Notes under the pieces: model-generated
Told to the model about the DNA's origin: nothing
What the model saw: the letters and a program-made list of their open reading frames with translations, nothing else
Database searches by the model: none
Shown: positions 28,493 to 39,000 of the stretch, one piece after another
Position numbering within the stretch: position 1 is the first letter of the stretch
Layout of the letters: each line of letters starts with the position of its first letter
Source: Thecamonas trahens ATCC 50062
Taxonomy: Eukaryota; Apusozoa; Apusomonadida; Apusomonadidae
NCBI RefSeq assembly: GCF_000142905.1
Contig: NW_013657676.1
Span: 437,256-501,255 of the forward strand
DNA length: 64,000 nt
Direction of reading: 5' to 3'
Made by a program: the position numbers and the translations under genes

Positions 28493-29703
28493 ATGGCGTC
28501 ACAGCAGGCCGCCGAGCTGGCGCAGAAGCTCAAGGCCACTCGCAGCCAAGAGGTACGGAGCCATGCCAAAGCCATTCCTTCCTCTCCCTCTCTCCCCGCC
28601 ACACTCACCACGCTCTTCACTCATACGTGAGAGGAAATGGCATTGTGTAGGCTGCTGGCGCGCTCGAGGGCGGGCTGAGGACAGACGATGTCGGCGCTGG
28701 CCGTGGCGCGGCCGCGCGCGAACGGTACCAAGCGACCATCGAGACGTTGCGGAGCAAGGTGGCAGCACTGGAAGCGCAAGTGGCCGAGGCTGAAGCTGCA
28801 GCTGCAGCGGGAGGTGGTGGTGGTGGTGAGGGTGTCCCTGGGCAGGATGCTGTCATCGACGATGAGGCGCTGCGCAGAATGGTGCTGGCCAAGGCGACAG
28901 GCGGCCCCGGTTCGCGGTCGGTGGTCAAGGGCAAGCTGGACCCGCTCCGCGCGTTGGGCGAGGACGCTGGCGACGATGACGATGACGACGACGGCGATGA
29001 GGGCGGGAGTGGGCCGCGTGTCCAGGTCACGCCCGAGCACGTAGCCGAGCTCGCGTCAGTCGCAGGCGTCCACTTTGACAGGACACACAACAGCCTGCTC
29101 GAGCCCGATGCTGAGCGCAACGGGCTGCGGCTGCGACGGTACGAGCTTCAGGGGACGTCGCACGGCTTGGGGTTCGCGCTCCATTTTGACGTCAACGAGG
29201 AGGCGCTACGGGTGGAGCGGGTCGAGGTTGAGGTTGACAAGCTTCTCACGCGCGAGCTGAGCGGGCTGGTGACCCACGTGGAGGAGACGTGCTCGCTGCG
29301 GGCGTTCTTCAAGACCTTTGCGCGCTTTGCCAAGCTCCGCTCGCTCCGCACTGCGCTCTTTCGCACTCTCAAGATCGAATACGGCGAGTGGGTCGTCCTG
29401 CCGCACGGCGCCGCCAACTCGGCGACCATGGTTGTGGCCGCGCCTTCGTCGGGCGACGGCAGCGCGCCATTTGAGTTTACCTTTCTGTGGCAGATTGCCT
29501 CGGACACCCGCGGCAAGCTTGAGCAGAACATCCAGATCTTCCCCTCGGTCTCGCTCGGCCTCGTCGAGCTCGACGCCGAGGCCTCGTTTGCAGTCACTGC
29601 CGAACTCACGACTCACTTTCGCAAACTCGTCGCCTGGGGCGGCGTTACCGCCGCGCTTCGGGTCCTCATCGGCATTGTGCGATCCGGGAAACTGACGCCG
29701 TAA
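28493..29703 (+). CDS. CENPP: CENP-P (inner kinetochore, CCAN/COMA component)
   Basis: A 370-residue protein. Exon 1 is 28493-28552 (MASQQAAELAQKLKATRSQE), the intron is 28553-28650 (GTACGG..TAG, phase 0), and exon 2 is 28651-29703. An N-terminal coiled coil (IETLRSKVAALEAQVAEAEA) and an acidic linker precede a double-RWD-type C-terminal domain. The end of the protein (FEFTFLWQI, VSLGLVELDAEASFAVTAEL, then FRKLVAWGGVTAALRVLIGIV) aligns with the vertebrate CENP-P ending, WRIQ...ALELDKNRAIETAPLSF...LVGLLGIEAALESLI. YELQGTSHGLGFALHFDV fits the first RWD. CENP-P/Ctf19 binds CENP-Q-U-O and links centromeric chromatin to the kinetochore. Assigned from remembered alignment. Confidence 0.75.
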
Positions 29704-30124
29704 TCGCCTGTCCGCCGTCGGCCGCGTTGGCTCGCGCTGATGTGCCGTCGTCGCAGTACGCCGTCACGGCATCGTCACGAGTTGTGCACCAGCACCAGCA
29801 ATGCCAAGCACGGCCCGGCTCGATGGCTCATCATCACATAACATACACCCTAACCCTGCCGACCACCATCACTCAGCTTGCACCTCGGTTCCTGCTGCGG
29901 CCACACCTCAAGCCGCGAGTACACAATGTAATTTTTCTCCCATTGCCAGAAGCCTGACAGTTGGCGTTGACTCCCTCTGACGAACGTTGCGACGGGAGCG
30001 CAACGGAAGCCGGCGGCCAACGACCACCTCGCTCCCCACGTCGTTCCCCTCCCCCTCTTCCCCTCTCCCCTCCCCTCCCATACACCGAGACTCGTAGACC
30101 GGTAACTTGTCGCGTGACGCCACC
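29704..30124 (+). other. Intergenic / formin upstream region
   Basis: 421 bp between tandem + strand genes. No coding frame was recognised; pyrimidine-rich sequence (about 30030-30078) precedes the formin ATG. Confidence 0.4.
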
Positions 30125-33100
30125 ATGGCAGCAGCATGGGGATGGCTCGAACCGCTGTATCCGACGTGTGAGAACATCGAGCTGAACGAGGCGAGCTTGA
30201 CCTTTGGCCGGGGGAAGAAGGCCGACATCCGGTTCAAGACCAACCGGGCGCTCTCATCGATGCACTGTGTGCTCGAGTACAAAGGGACAGTAGCTGAGGG
30301 CGGGCGGTATGTGCTGATGGCACATCATCGAACGGAACGTTTGTCAACGACATCCGGCTCGAGCGCGACAAGCATGTGCTCATCCAGGATGGCTTTGAGA
30401 TTGTTCTGGTCAAGCCAGATGCCGACGCGCCTGACCCGTTTGCCCCTGACGCGGTCATTGTGCCGCTGGGGTGGACGTTTCGAGCGGCAGCCTCGCCGCC
30501 GATGGCGGCGGCGCTGCGGACCAAGCCTGCGGCAGGCACCCGGGCCGCGGCGCTCGCAGCGGAAGACGACCGCGAGTCCGAGTCGGACGGCGACGGAACG
30601 CTGACGCGCGAGTCGTCGGCCGACATGGTGGCCACCGGCGAGTATGAGGACCTGAAAAAGAACATGATGCCAACGGTGGTGCGACGGCTGGCCGAGAACA
30701 TCGTGGCACTGCCAAAGGCGGCAGCGGTGTCGGGCAAGGAGCTCGGGGCCGCACATCTGCGGGCGCGGTCGTCGCTCGTCGAAATCACCAAGCTCACGTC
30801 GCGGCTCCTGGCTGAGGCCGACGACGAGACCCGTGCCAAGTTTGGTCCGGCCTCTGAGAGCCTCCACGAGCGACTGGAACACTCGGTCGAGCTGACCGGG
30901 CGCATTGCCGAGACCGGCGATGGCCCGATCTTCTCCGAGCTCCGCGAGCAGATTGCGCACTCGGTCAAGGCCGTCTCGGCCTGCATCGCGCCGTACATCA
31001 AGACGGTGAAAGACGGCGGTCAGCGACCGGTGACGATCAAGGTCAGCGCAGAGACAGGCGCAAGCGTGAGTGTGGCTGCGGGCGCTGGCACTGGCACAGG
31101 CAAGCCGTCACCGGTCTCGTCGCCGCGGCTGCGACGCATCTCGGTCTCGTCGGCCGACGACTCGGAGGCTGACGACGACTACGACGAAGAATACGACGAG
31201 GATGAGGAGTTTGGCTCGCCCGAGTCGTGGCTGGAACGCATGCGCGGTGCGCCCGAGTCGGCGCTCATCTACGAGCTGCAGCGTGTGCTTGACGAGTGCG
31301 ACGACCTGTGGCGGGCCTCGTTCCTTGCGCTCGACGGTTTTGAGGTCCTGTGGGATGTCATGGCGCTCGTGGAGCAGCCGTCGCACGCCGGCGAGCCTGA
31401 GCTTGTTGACGCGGTCATGTCTGCCGTCGCCGCGCTGGTCGACTCGGTTGACGGCCTTCAAGCAACCGCGTCGTCGTTGGCACATGTAGCGCGGATTGCG
31501 CGCGGGCTCACCAACGAGTCGGCCGAGTCACAGCGCATTGCTGCCGAGCTCCTCGCTTGCATCTGCATTCACTCGGACAACGGGTACGCCAACGTTATGA
31601 CGGCGCTGGCAGAGATGGGCAAGCCGCCGGGTTTGTCTGTCGCCGAGCTTTCCACAGCGCACGTCTTTCTCCCGGTCATCCAGCAGATCGAGAACTCGAA
31701 CGATCTAGTTTTTCTCACCTCTGCGCTTGCGCTTGTCAACGTCCTCATCGGCGTGCCTGACGATCTCGACGCGCGTGACGCGTGCCGCAACCACGTCATT
31801 GAGCTTGGACTGCCGGACCGGCTCCGCTTCCTCCGCAACGCATACAACGACTCGGAGCTGCTGGCGCAGATTGAGGCGTTCTTTGAGCTGGGCGGACACG
31901 ACCGCGAAGAAGCAATGTACGGCGACGTGAACCTCAACGATCCCAGACAGGTTGTCGACCTGCTCAAGGTCAACCTCCGACCGACGCCGTGCTACGAACC
32001 ATTCCGCAACATTGTGCAGATGTTCCTCACCATGCCACACGAGGGCGAGTTTGCCGGCAACGTCTGGCGCGCGTTGGAACAGGTTGTCCGCGAGGCCGCG
32101 TGTGTGGTTTCGCCCGAAGAGGCCAAAGCGTTTACCAAGTCGCAGTCGATCTCACATGTCATGGCGGTCAAGATGCAGCTGGAGCGACTCGCTGCGCGCG
32201 ACAATCTCCACGGCATTATTGCGGCGCTCGAGGCGTCTAACACCAAGCTCAAGGAGCGTCTTGACGTGCTGCAGGGCTCCAACGCCGAGGTCTCGCAGTC
32301 GTTGCAGCGGCTGGAGGCAAACGTGGCCGCCCAGATCAGCGCCCGCCGAATGTCTGCAGCCTCGTTCAACGCTATGTATGCGCAGCAGACTGCCGCGTTG
32401 GCCAAGCGAACCGCCGCCGAGCGCGAAGCGTCCGCCGCAGCCACCACCAAGCTCCGCGCCCAGGTCTCGGTCCTCAACAAGGCTGTGGCACGGCTCGAGA
32501 AGGATGTGAGCCTGGCGACTCGCGAGCGCGATGCCCTTGCCCGCGAGAAGGTTGAGCTCCTTGCTCGCATCGCCGAGGCCGGGCCGTCGTCGTCAAGTCC
32601 GGCTGGCTCGGCCAAGCCGTCTGCGCCGGCCGGGCCTACCGTTGCGGTGGCGCCGCCAGCAGCCACCCCGCCGCCACCGCCGCCGCCACCGGGTGGTGCT
32701 CCGCCACCGCCGCCGCCACCACCACCGGGTGGTGCTCCTCCTCCCCCGCCGCCACCGCCGCCAGGGGGTGCTCCGCCGCCTCCTCCTCCTCCTCCCGGTG
32801 GTGGCCCACCGCCACCGCCGCCGCCACCGGGTGGCGGGCCACCACCGCCGCCGCCGCCACCGGGTGGTGGCGGTGGCGGCCCGCCGCCGCCGCCGCCGCC
32901 GGGCGGACTTGGGCGCGGACCAGGAGCAGCGCCCGCGGGGCCCAAGGCGTCAGTGCCGATGAAGAAGCTGCACTGGAAGCCGATTCAGAAGCGCAAGCTG
33001 CCAAAGACCATCTGGGAAGAGCTGGTCAAGTGGACCGGAGGCGAGGCCAAGATCGCGAGTGGCAAGCTCGAGCGCAACAAGTTCTCGCCGTCCGAGGTAG

Positions 33101-34428
33101 AGGGCATGTTTGCGGCCAAGGCTGCGCGGTCGGCGGTGGCGTCGGGCGCGTCATCGTCGAAGCCCAAGCGAGTCTCTGTCCTCCCGCCCAAGCGCAACAA
33201 CAACGTGTCGATCATGCTCTCGCAGTTCAAGCTGCCTGTTCCGGCCATTGTGGAAGCGATTCTCAAGATCGACCTCGAAGTGCTGACCCTCGACCGCGTG
33301 GCCGGCCTCGTCAAGTACTGCATCATGGAAGAGGAGGTCGAGTCGCTGTCGATGGTGCCAGCGGAGATGGTGCCGAAACTTTCCAATGCAGAGCAGTTTT
33401 TCTACGCCCTCAAGGACATTCCGCACATCCGCGAGCGCTTTGACGCCATTTCTGCCCGGCTCAACTTTGACATGCAGATGGAGGAGCTTGTGGCTGGCGT
33501 GCAGGCGGTGCGGACCGCCATTGTGGACGTCCAACTCTCCAGCGGCTTTAAGCGGCTCCTTGCGCTCATCCTCGACCTCGGCAACTTTATGAACGGGGTC
33601 AAGGGCTTCAAGGGCCCTACAGTTGGATTCAACGTCGACTACCTGCTGCGGCTCATCGACACCAAGTCGACTGACGGAAAGACGACGCTGTTGCACTACA
33701 TTGCGCAGCAAGCCGAGGACGACATGCCGGAGCTACATGCGTTTGCGGACGAGATTGCGTCGGCAAAGGCGGCGATGCGCCACCCGCTCGACATCATCCA
33801 GTCGCAACAGCGCGAGCTCGACAAGTCGATAACCTCGGTTGGCAAGCTCCTCGCCAAGTCACAGGATGACATCGCGTTGCAGGAGGCGCTGTGCTCGTTC
33901 CACGAGGAGGCGCTCGACAAGTTTACCACCATCTCGCAGACGGTCAAGGGCATGTTGCTCGCGTACGATGCTCTGGTGGAGTATCTCGGCTTGCCGGCCA
34001 ACAAGACCAAGTCGGAGGAGCTCTTTGGCATGTTCTCCGAGTTTGTAGTCCAGTACCAGAAGGCCATCCGCGACAACGCGCGAGCCAAGGCTGTGGCCGA
34101 GGCCAAGCGCAAGAAAGCGGAAGCCAAGGCGGCACACTCGGCATCGGTGGCGGCCCGCAAGGCCAAGAAGGCCAAGGCCAAGGCCGAGGCGGCACTCAAC
34201 GGTGGCGATGCCAAGGCTACCCGCAAGAGCTCGCGGGCATCGGCGAAGGCCTCGTCCAAGTCGGTCAAATCCAAGAAGGCCAAGGCCAAGGAGGCGCGGA
34301 AGAAGAAGTCGCGCCCGATGTCGCAGATCTATTCCACCATCAAGAAGGGCGACTTCTACAAGGAGCGCGCCACCATGCGCAAGCAAGCCACACTCCGCAA
34401 GGTTGCCACTGCCATCTCTCGCAAGTAA
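30125..34428 (+). CDS. Formin with N-terminal FHA domain, one-base frame break
   Basis: An actin nucleator and elongator. ATG 30125 lies in a CACCATGG context. Residues ~1-100 form an FHA domain (LTFGRGKKADIRF, SSMHCVLEYKG, then SSNGTFVNDIRLERDKHVLIQDGFEIVLV). These are phosphothreonine-binding signatures, but SSNGTFVND lies one frame off; the break is at 30311-30317 (CTGATGG). An added G (CTGGATGG) would give YVLDGTSSNGTF. Then come an acidic linker, an armadillo-type GBD/FH3 region, a coiled coil, and FH1 with runs of 6-9 Pro (32665-32920). FH2 starts KKLHWKPIQKRKLPKTIWEE and contains the LGNFMNG lasso/knob motif. A long Lys/Ala-rich C-terminal tail follows. Restored length is 1434 residues. 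Confidence 0.9.
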
Positions 34429-34443
34429 AGGCTTGAAAAAAGC

Positions 34444-34992
34444 TCAGCGAGCGGCCGCTGGCGGTGCGGCCGGCTGGCGCGGCGACAGAGGGCGCGGCGG
34501 AGCCGGTCGCGGCGGCGATGGGCGCGGCGGTGAGAGTGATGTGTCAAGGAAGCCGATGCAGAGCGAGCGCTTGATCATAGTGGCGCCTGGCGAGTGACCT
34601 AGCGCTGCAAACGAGGACTCGGCATCCACAATGTCGGCCACGTCGCGGACGGCGTAGGCGGCGAGGATGCTCGGCCCGCCCGGATGGCGGGCGAGAAAGT
34701 CGGTGACGTCGACTACCATGCCGTCAAAGACCAGCCAGAGGTCGTCAGCTGTGGCGTGCTCCAACAACTCCTCGGGCGCGACCGGCCTTGTCTCACACTT
34801 GCCCGGCGGCGGTGGCGGCGGCGTGCTGTCGACCCAGTCGGCGTCATAGGCGCCACTGTCGTCGTCGTCGTAGCTCACAGCGGCGCGCGGCGGCGCGGGG
34901 CCAGCAGCAAGCGGGAGGGCTGGCAAGACGTAGAGGTAGCCGACGGCGACAACGACCGCCACCACAGCAATCCAGTCGATGCCGAGGCGCAT
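34444..34992 (-). CDS. Membrane-anchored cytochrome b5-domain protein
   Basis: A 182-residue protein with an N-terminal transmembrane anchor (residues ~6-28, IAVVAVVVAVGYLYVLPAL), an acidic and Pro-rich linker, and a cytochrome b5-type heme domain. The first heme ligand lies in the canonical HPGG (FLARHPGGPSIL) and the second is the His of AALGHSPGA. The C-terminal tail is Pro/Arg-rich. It probably transfers electrons to a desaturase or hydroxylase at the ER or another membrane. ATG 34992; the frame extends upstream only to a TTG. The stop is 15 bp from the convergent formin stop. Confidence 0.85.
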   Translation of the reverse strand: MRLGIDWIAVVAVVVAVGYLYVLPALPLAAGPAPPRAAVSYDDDDSGAYDADWVDSTPPPPPPGKCETRPVAPEELLEHATADDLWLVFDGMVVDVTDFLARHPGGPSILAAYAVRDVADIVDAESSFAALGHSPGATMIKRSLCIGFLDTSLSPPRPSPPRPAPPRPLSPRQPAAPPAAAR

Positions 34993-35158
34993 GGCGGCGG
35001 GCACAGTCAAGGTGTTGCGCGAGAGTGGGGTGCCGGTGGCGGTGGCGGTGCCAGGTGCCGGTCCTGACAGACAGCACTCGGCCGGGTTGCTCCGATTGGC
35101 ATTGGCCTGGCACCCGCACCGGCAGCCCGACTACGACCACTTGTCGTGGAGTGACCGC
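34993..35158. promoter_or_regulatory. Compact bidirectional promoter region (166 bp)
   Basis: The only space between the divergent start codons of the cytochrome b5 gene and the Rab-like gene. It must hold both promoters and 5' UTRs. No TATA element was evident. Confidence 0.45.
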
Positions 35159-36062
35159 ATGGCGGCATCCAAGAAGCAAAGCAATGCGGCTGACTTTGGG
35201 CTGAAGATCGTCATTGTGGGAGATACCGGCGTGGGCAAGACGAGCCTGCTCAACAGACAGACAGAGTCGGCGCGTATGTGAGAGGCGGGGCGAGGGGGAG
35301 AGGGGGAGAGGGGGGGGGGCGGGTTGACGACGAGCAACGGTGTGAAGAGCGCTGGAATAGCAGCGGGAGGAAGGGCGCGAATGCAAACTCATTGCTTGCA
35401 CACAAACCATGCCGGATGCGGACGTACACGCGGGTGGGGGCGCGGATGGTGGGGGGGTGATGGGGGTGGATGGCGACGCTGCGGGGGTGGCGGGCGGGCG
35501 GAGGGCAGGTGAGCCGTTCAAGACACCATCGTCAGCGTCGATCGGAGTATCATTCAAGGTCCGGTCGTACGACATCGATGGCTCGGTGTACCGGGTGCAG
35601 TACTGGGATGCACCGGGCGCGGAACGGTATCTGCGGCTAACGTCGCGGCTGTGCGCGGGTGCGTCGGGTGCTGTGGTTGTCTTTGACGTCAACTCCAAGT
35701 CGTCGTTTGAGCATCTGGAGGATTGGATTAACGAGCTGGACGCGTTCACGGCGTTGCCCAAGGTTCTGGTGGGCAACAAGGTCGACGTGCGGCCCGAGCT
35801 GCGGCAGGTGACAGCGTCGCAGGCCGAAATGTTTGCGCAAAAGTTCTCGATGCAGTACTTTGAGACGTCTGCCGTCAACGACGTCGAGGTCCACGAGGCC
35901 TTTTCGGAGCTCTTTGCCTTGATTGTGGAGGGCATTCCAGACCCGCCCGAGCCGTCGCTCCTGCTTCAGCGCGGCATCACTCTGACGTCCAAGCTTGCGC
36001 GTGACGCCGGTCTCCGGCAAGCCCTGTTCCTGGCCAAGAACGCAACCGGCGGTGGCTCCTAG
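35159..36062 (+). CDS. Divergent Rab-like small GTPase (Ala at Gln61 position)
   Basis: Two exons: 35159-35273 and 35509-36062, with the intron at 35274-35508 (GTATGT..CAG, G10 run). The 222-residue product has P-loop GDTGVGKTS, switch I with SIGVSF (Ser in place of the usual Thr), switch II WDAPGAERY where Rabs have WDTAGQER, GNKVDV, and ETSA. So the catalytic Gln is Ala and DTAGQ is DAPGA, changes expected to lower intrinsic hydrolysis. The C-terminus (LAKNATGGGS) has no cysteine, so no prenylation. The splice joins in phase (NRQTESAREPFKT). Family is certain; the subfamily is not. The TAG stop shares bases with the WDR11 stop on the other strand. Confidence 0.85.
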
Positions 36063-39000
36063 GGCCCGCGGATAATGGACTGGACCAAGCACTCGAGCAT
36101 GTGCTCGCCGGTCGGCCCGGCTCGGAGCAGGTACGACTCTGCGAGCTCCATAGCGCCGATGTGATATAGAAACATACCGTACTCGAGGTAAATCGCCTCC
36201 AGCAGCGGCCGCAGCGGGAGGAGTGACCGCCCTGCAGAGCCACGTGGGTGAGTTGCGGCCGGATCGCCGTCTGCGACGAGGAGGCCCTCGGCGACGCACG
36301 TCCGCGCCAACAGCGCTGCCCGCGAGTACGCCTTGCGGTTGTAGAGGAGTTGCAGCGCCGAGTGCCAGTCCATAAGCGAGATAAGAACACCGATCGCGGC
36401 GTCAACGTCGCCGGCGTCGGCAAGGTGCTCGGCCCAGGCTGAGAAGACGACCGCGGCAGCCGCTTCGTCAAGCCCGATCTTTGCTAGCCAGGCCGCCTCG
36501 CGCCACAGCCCATAAGACTGCATGTACCGGCAGGCATCGGCCCGCTTGCCGATGAGGCAAAGCAGCTGAACGCCTTCAGTCACATGGCCATTTGAGACAA
36601 GGTCGGTCGCCACCAGCTTGACCGTTGACACAAACGAGTGCGGTGACATGACAGCCGAGACCAGGCAGGCCTTGAGCGAGTCCACCATGTAGGCCGGGTG
36701 GTCGACCGGCGTCTCAAGGAGCATCCGCACTGCTGCCGGATACTCGCCGAGCTGGATGTGTGCATGGACCTTAGTGAGGGTAAACTCGTGGTCGCCGCGC
36801 TTGTGGGTGTGCATGGCGAGAAGGCGTGAGTCGCGGTCGACAACAGCCTCGCGCTCCTGCAGCAAGTCGTGGTGAGCCGAGAGCGGAAGCAACTCGCTGG
36901 CCTTGCTGGCGGAGGAGGGGGCGCTTGCAGAGTCAGTGGCAGCCAGTGATCCGCCGTGCCGGCTATCTTCGAGCGGCAGGCTGGGAGGCGGGCTCGCGCT
37001 CGAGGTGATGAGATCATATGCTGCAGGAGCTTCTTGCGAGCGCGGCGCGTGCTCCGCACCACTTTGCGCTTGCTTGGCCTTTTGCACATAGTGCTCGACA
37101 ACGGTCCAGAACTCGACGCCGTCCTGATCACCAAAGAATGAGGCGGCAGCGAGAGCGCGCTGCGCAGGGCCGGAAGCGGCGAGCAGCTCGGCGCGGAGCC
37201 GCGCCGGAAGGTTAGCCTCGGAGGCACGGAGGCTGTCGCGGGCAGAGCGGATGCGGTCAGAGTTGCACTCGACAAGCGAGATGTGCGGCGGCGCGACGAG
37301 CTCCGGCGGCTGTAGCCCGTGCTGAAGGCGGGCCTTGAGCGAGAGTGCAACGTGATGTGGGAGGGTGAGGGGCGAGATGAGCGAGAGCGTGGTCGCTGTT
37401 GTAGCGCGCTGGGACATGTGCGCCGAAGCACGCGAGAGCGTCGGATCCAGGACTCGGAGCATGCCGTCGAGGCTGAGCACAACCGGGTTTTCGCCTGCCC
37501 AGCTCAGCGCGGAGGCTAGAAGCCGCAAGCCCGACGTCCGCGACGAGTGGTTGAGGGCAACGCGGGCCAGCGCGTCCCACACGCCAAAGCCACCGCCGTC
37601 AAAGCCAACCAGCAGCCTGGCCCAGTTGGGCGAGGCAGGGTGCGCAAAGGCGAGCGAGGTGACCGGGCCATGCAGCGATGCAGACTCGTGAAGCATGTTG
37701 TGGGCAAGGTCGAGGACGTGGACCGAACCGTGCAGAGTGCCAGCGACAATGAGGGTGGATGACCACGCCAGAGCGGTCACCGGCTCGGTAACATCAAGCG
37801 CGATCGATGCGCCGGGATGCACTGCACCAGCTACAACAGTGTAACGAAGGAGGATATGGGCATCGGTGGCAAAAACAAGCTGCTCGACCAAGGCATTACT
37901 GGCAGCCTGGGCAAGAAGCGTCGACTCGGCAGCCGAGAGCGTGGTGAGCGAGACGTCGTAGTTGGGCGGCGACCAGGCAAGAGCGCGGATGGGGCCGTGG
38001 CCCGAGACCGCCCGCAGCAGGCTGTCGCTCTTCATGTCCCATATCTCTAGTGTCTCGTGGAGCGGACGGGCAAAAGCAAGAGCAATAAGCTTACCCGAGG
38101 CTGCCACAGCCAGAGAAGTGATCGGCGCCGCATCGCCGGTCACAGTCGTCCGCAGCGGCAAGGCGCGGCCAGAGGCGATGTTGAGCGCAACAAGGGCGTT
38201 GGCAAACTCAGCCGAGCCTGACGACGAGACAAGCTTGGTCGGGTCAGCCCACGACGGGGTGCCGTCGCGGGTGTACGCCACAAGGCACGATGACGAAGCC
38301 CAAGCAAGGCCCATGACCGCTGTGTCAAAGACGGCCCACGTCCGTTCCACCTCCCCCGAACCAAGATGAACGAGCTGAACAAGACCATCGCCCGAGCCGA
38401 CCGCGGCAGTGAGGCCGTCGGGCGCGACGGCAAGGACCGAGAGCTTGCGGGTCAGCCCTTCGTGCGTGCCGGTGAGGGCAAGGCGGGGCGAGGCGTTGTG
38501 TGGTGAGATAAGATCGAGGATGGCGACGGCGCCAAGTGAGGTGACCAGTGCCATGCGCTGCGGCGAGAGCGGTGCCATGGCAGCGCCGTAGACATGGCCA
38601 AGCGGACCGCCAGAGACGGACGACTTGCGCAGCGCCGACGAGGCCCAGACAACCGAGTATTCAAACGCGTTTGGAGGAGTGGAGCGGCAGACAACAAGGC
38701 CGTCGGCATGAAGCGCGTAGAGGAGCGACGGATCGTTGCGAAGGACATAGATGCGGGTGAGCGGAGCGTAGCGCTTGCGGTCAAGTTGGATCGCGCAGAG
38801 CGCTTGCTCAAGAACGAGGTCAAAGAGGAGGATCTCCCACTGGAGCACAAAGTAGACGATCGACGGAGTGGAGAGTGAGTACACGACGTCGACAAGCTTG
38901 CCGCCCCCTTGCGGCTCTACGCGGGTGGCTGCCGCTGCGGCGCTCGCTGATGCCACGGTCCGCGGACTCAGCGACCGCGACCGGCGGTTCATGGCCAGCT

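Noticed and set aside
32525-33000. Long antisense Gly/Pro frames over the formin FH1 region
   Set aside because: They are mirror images of the Pro-coding codons; no start context or family.
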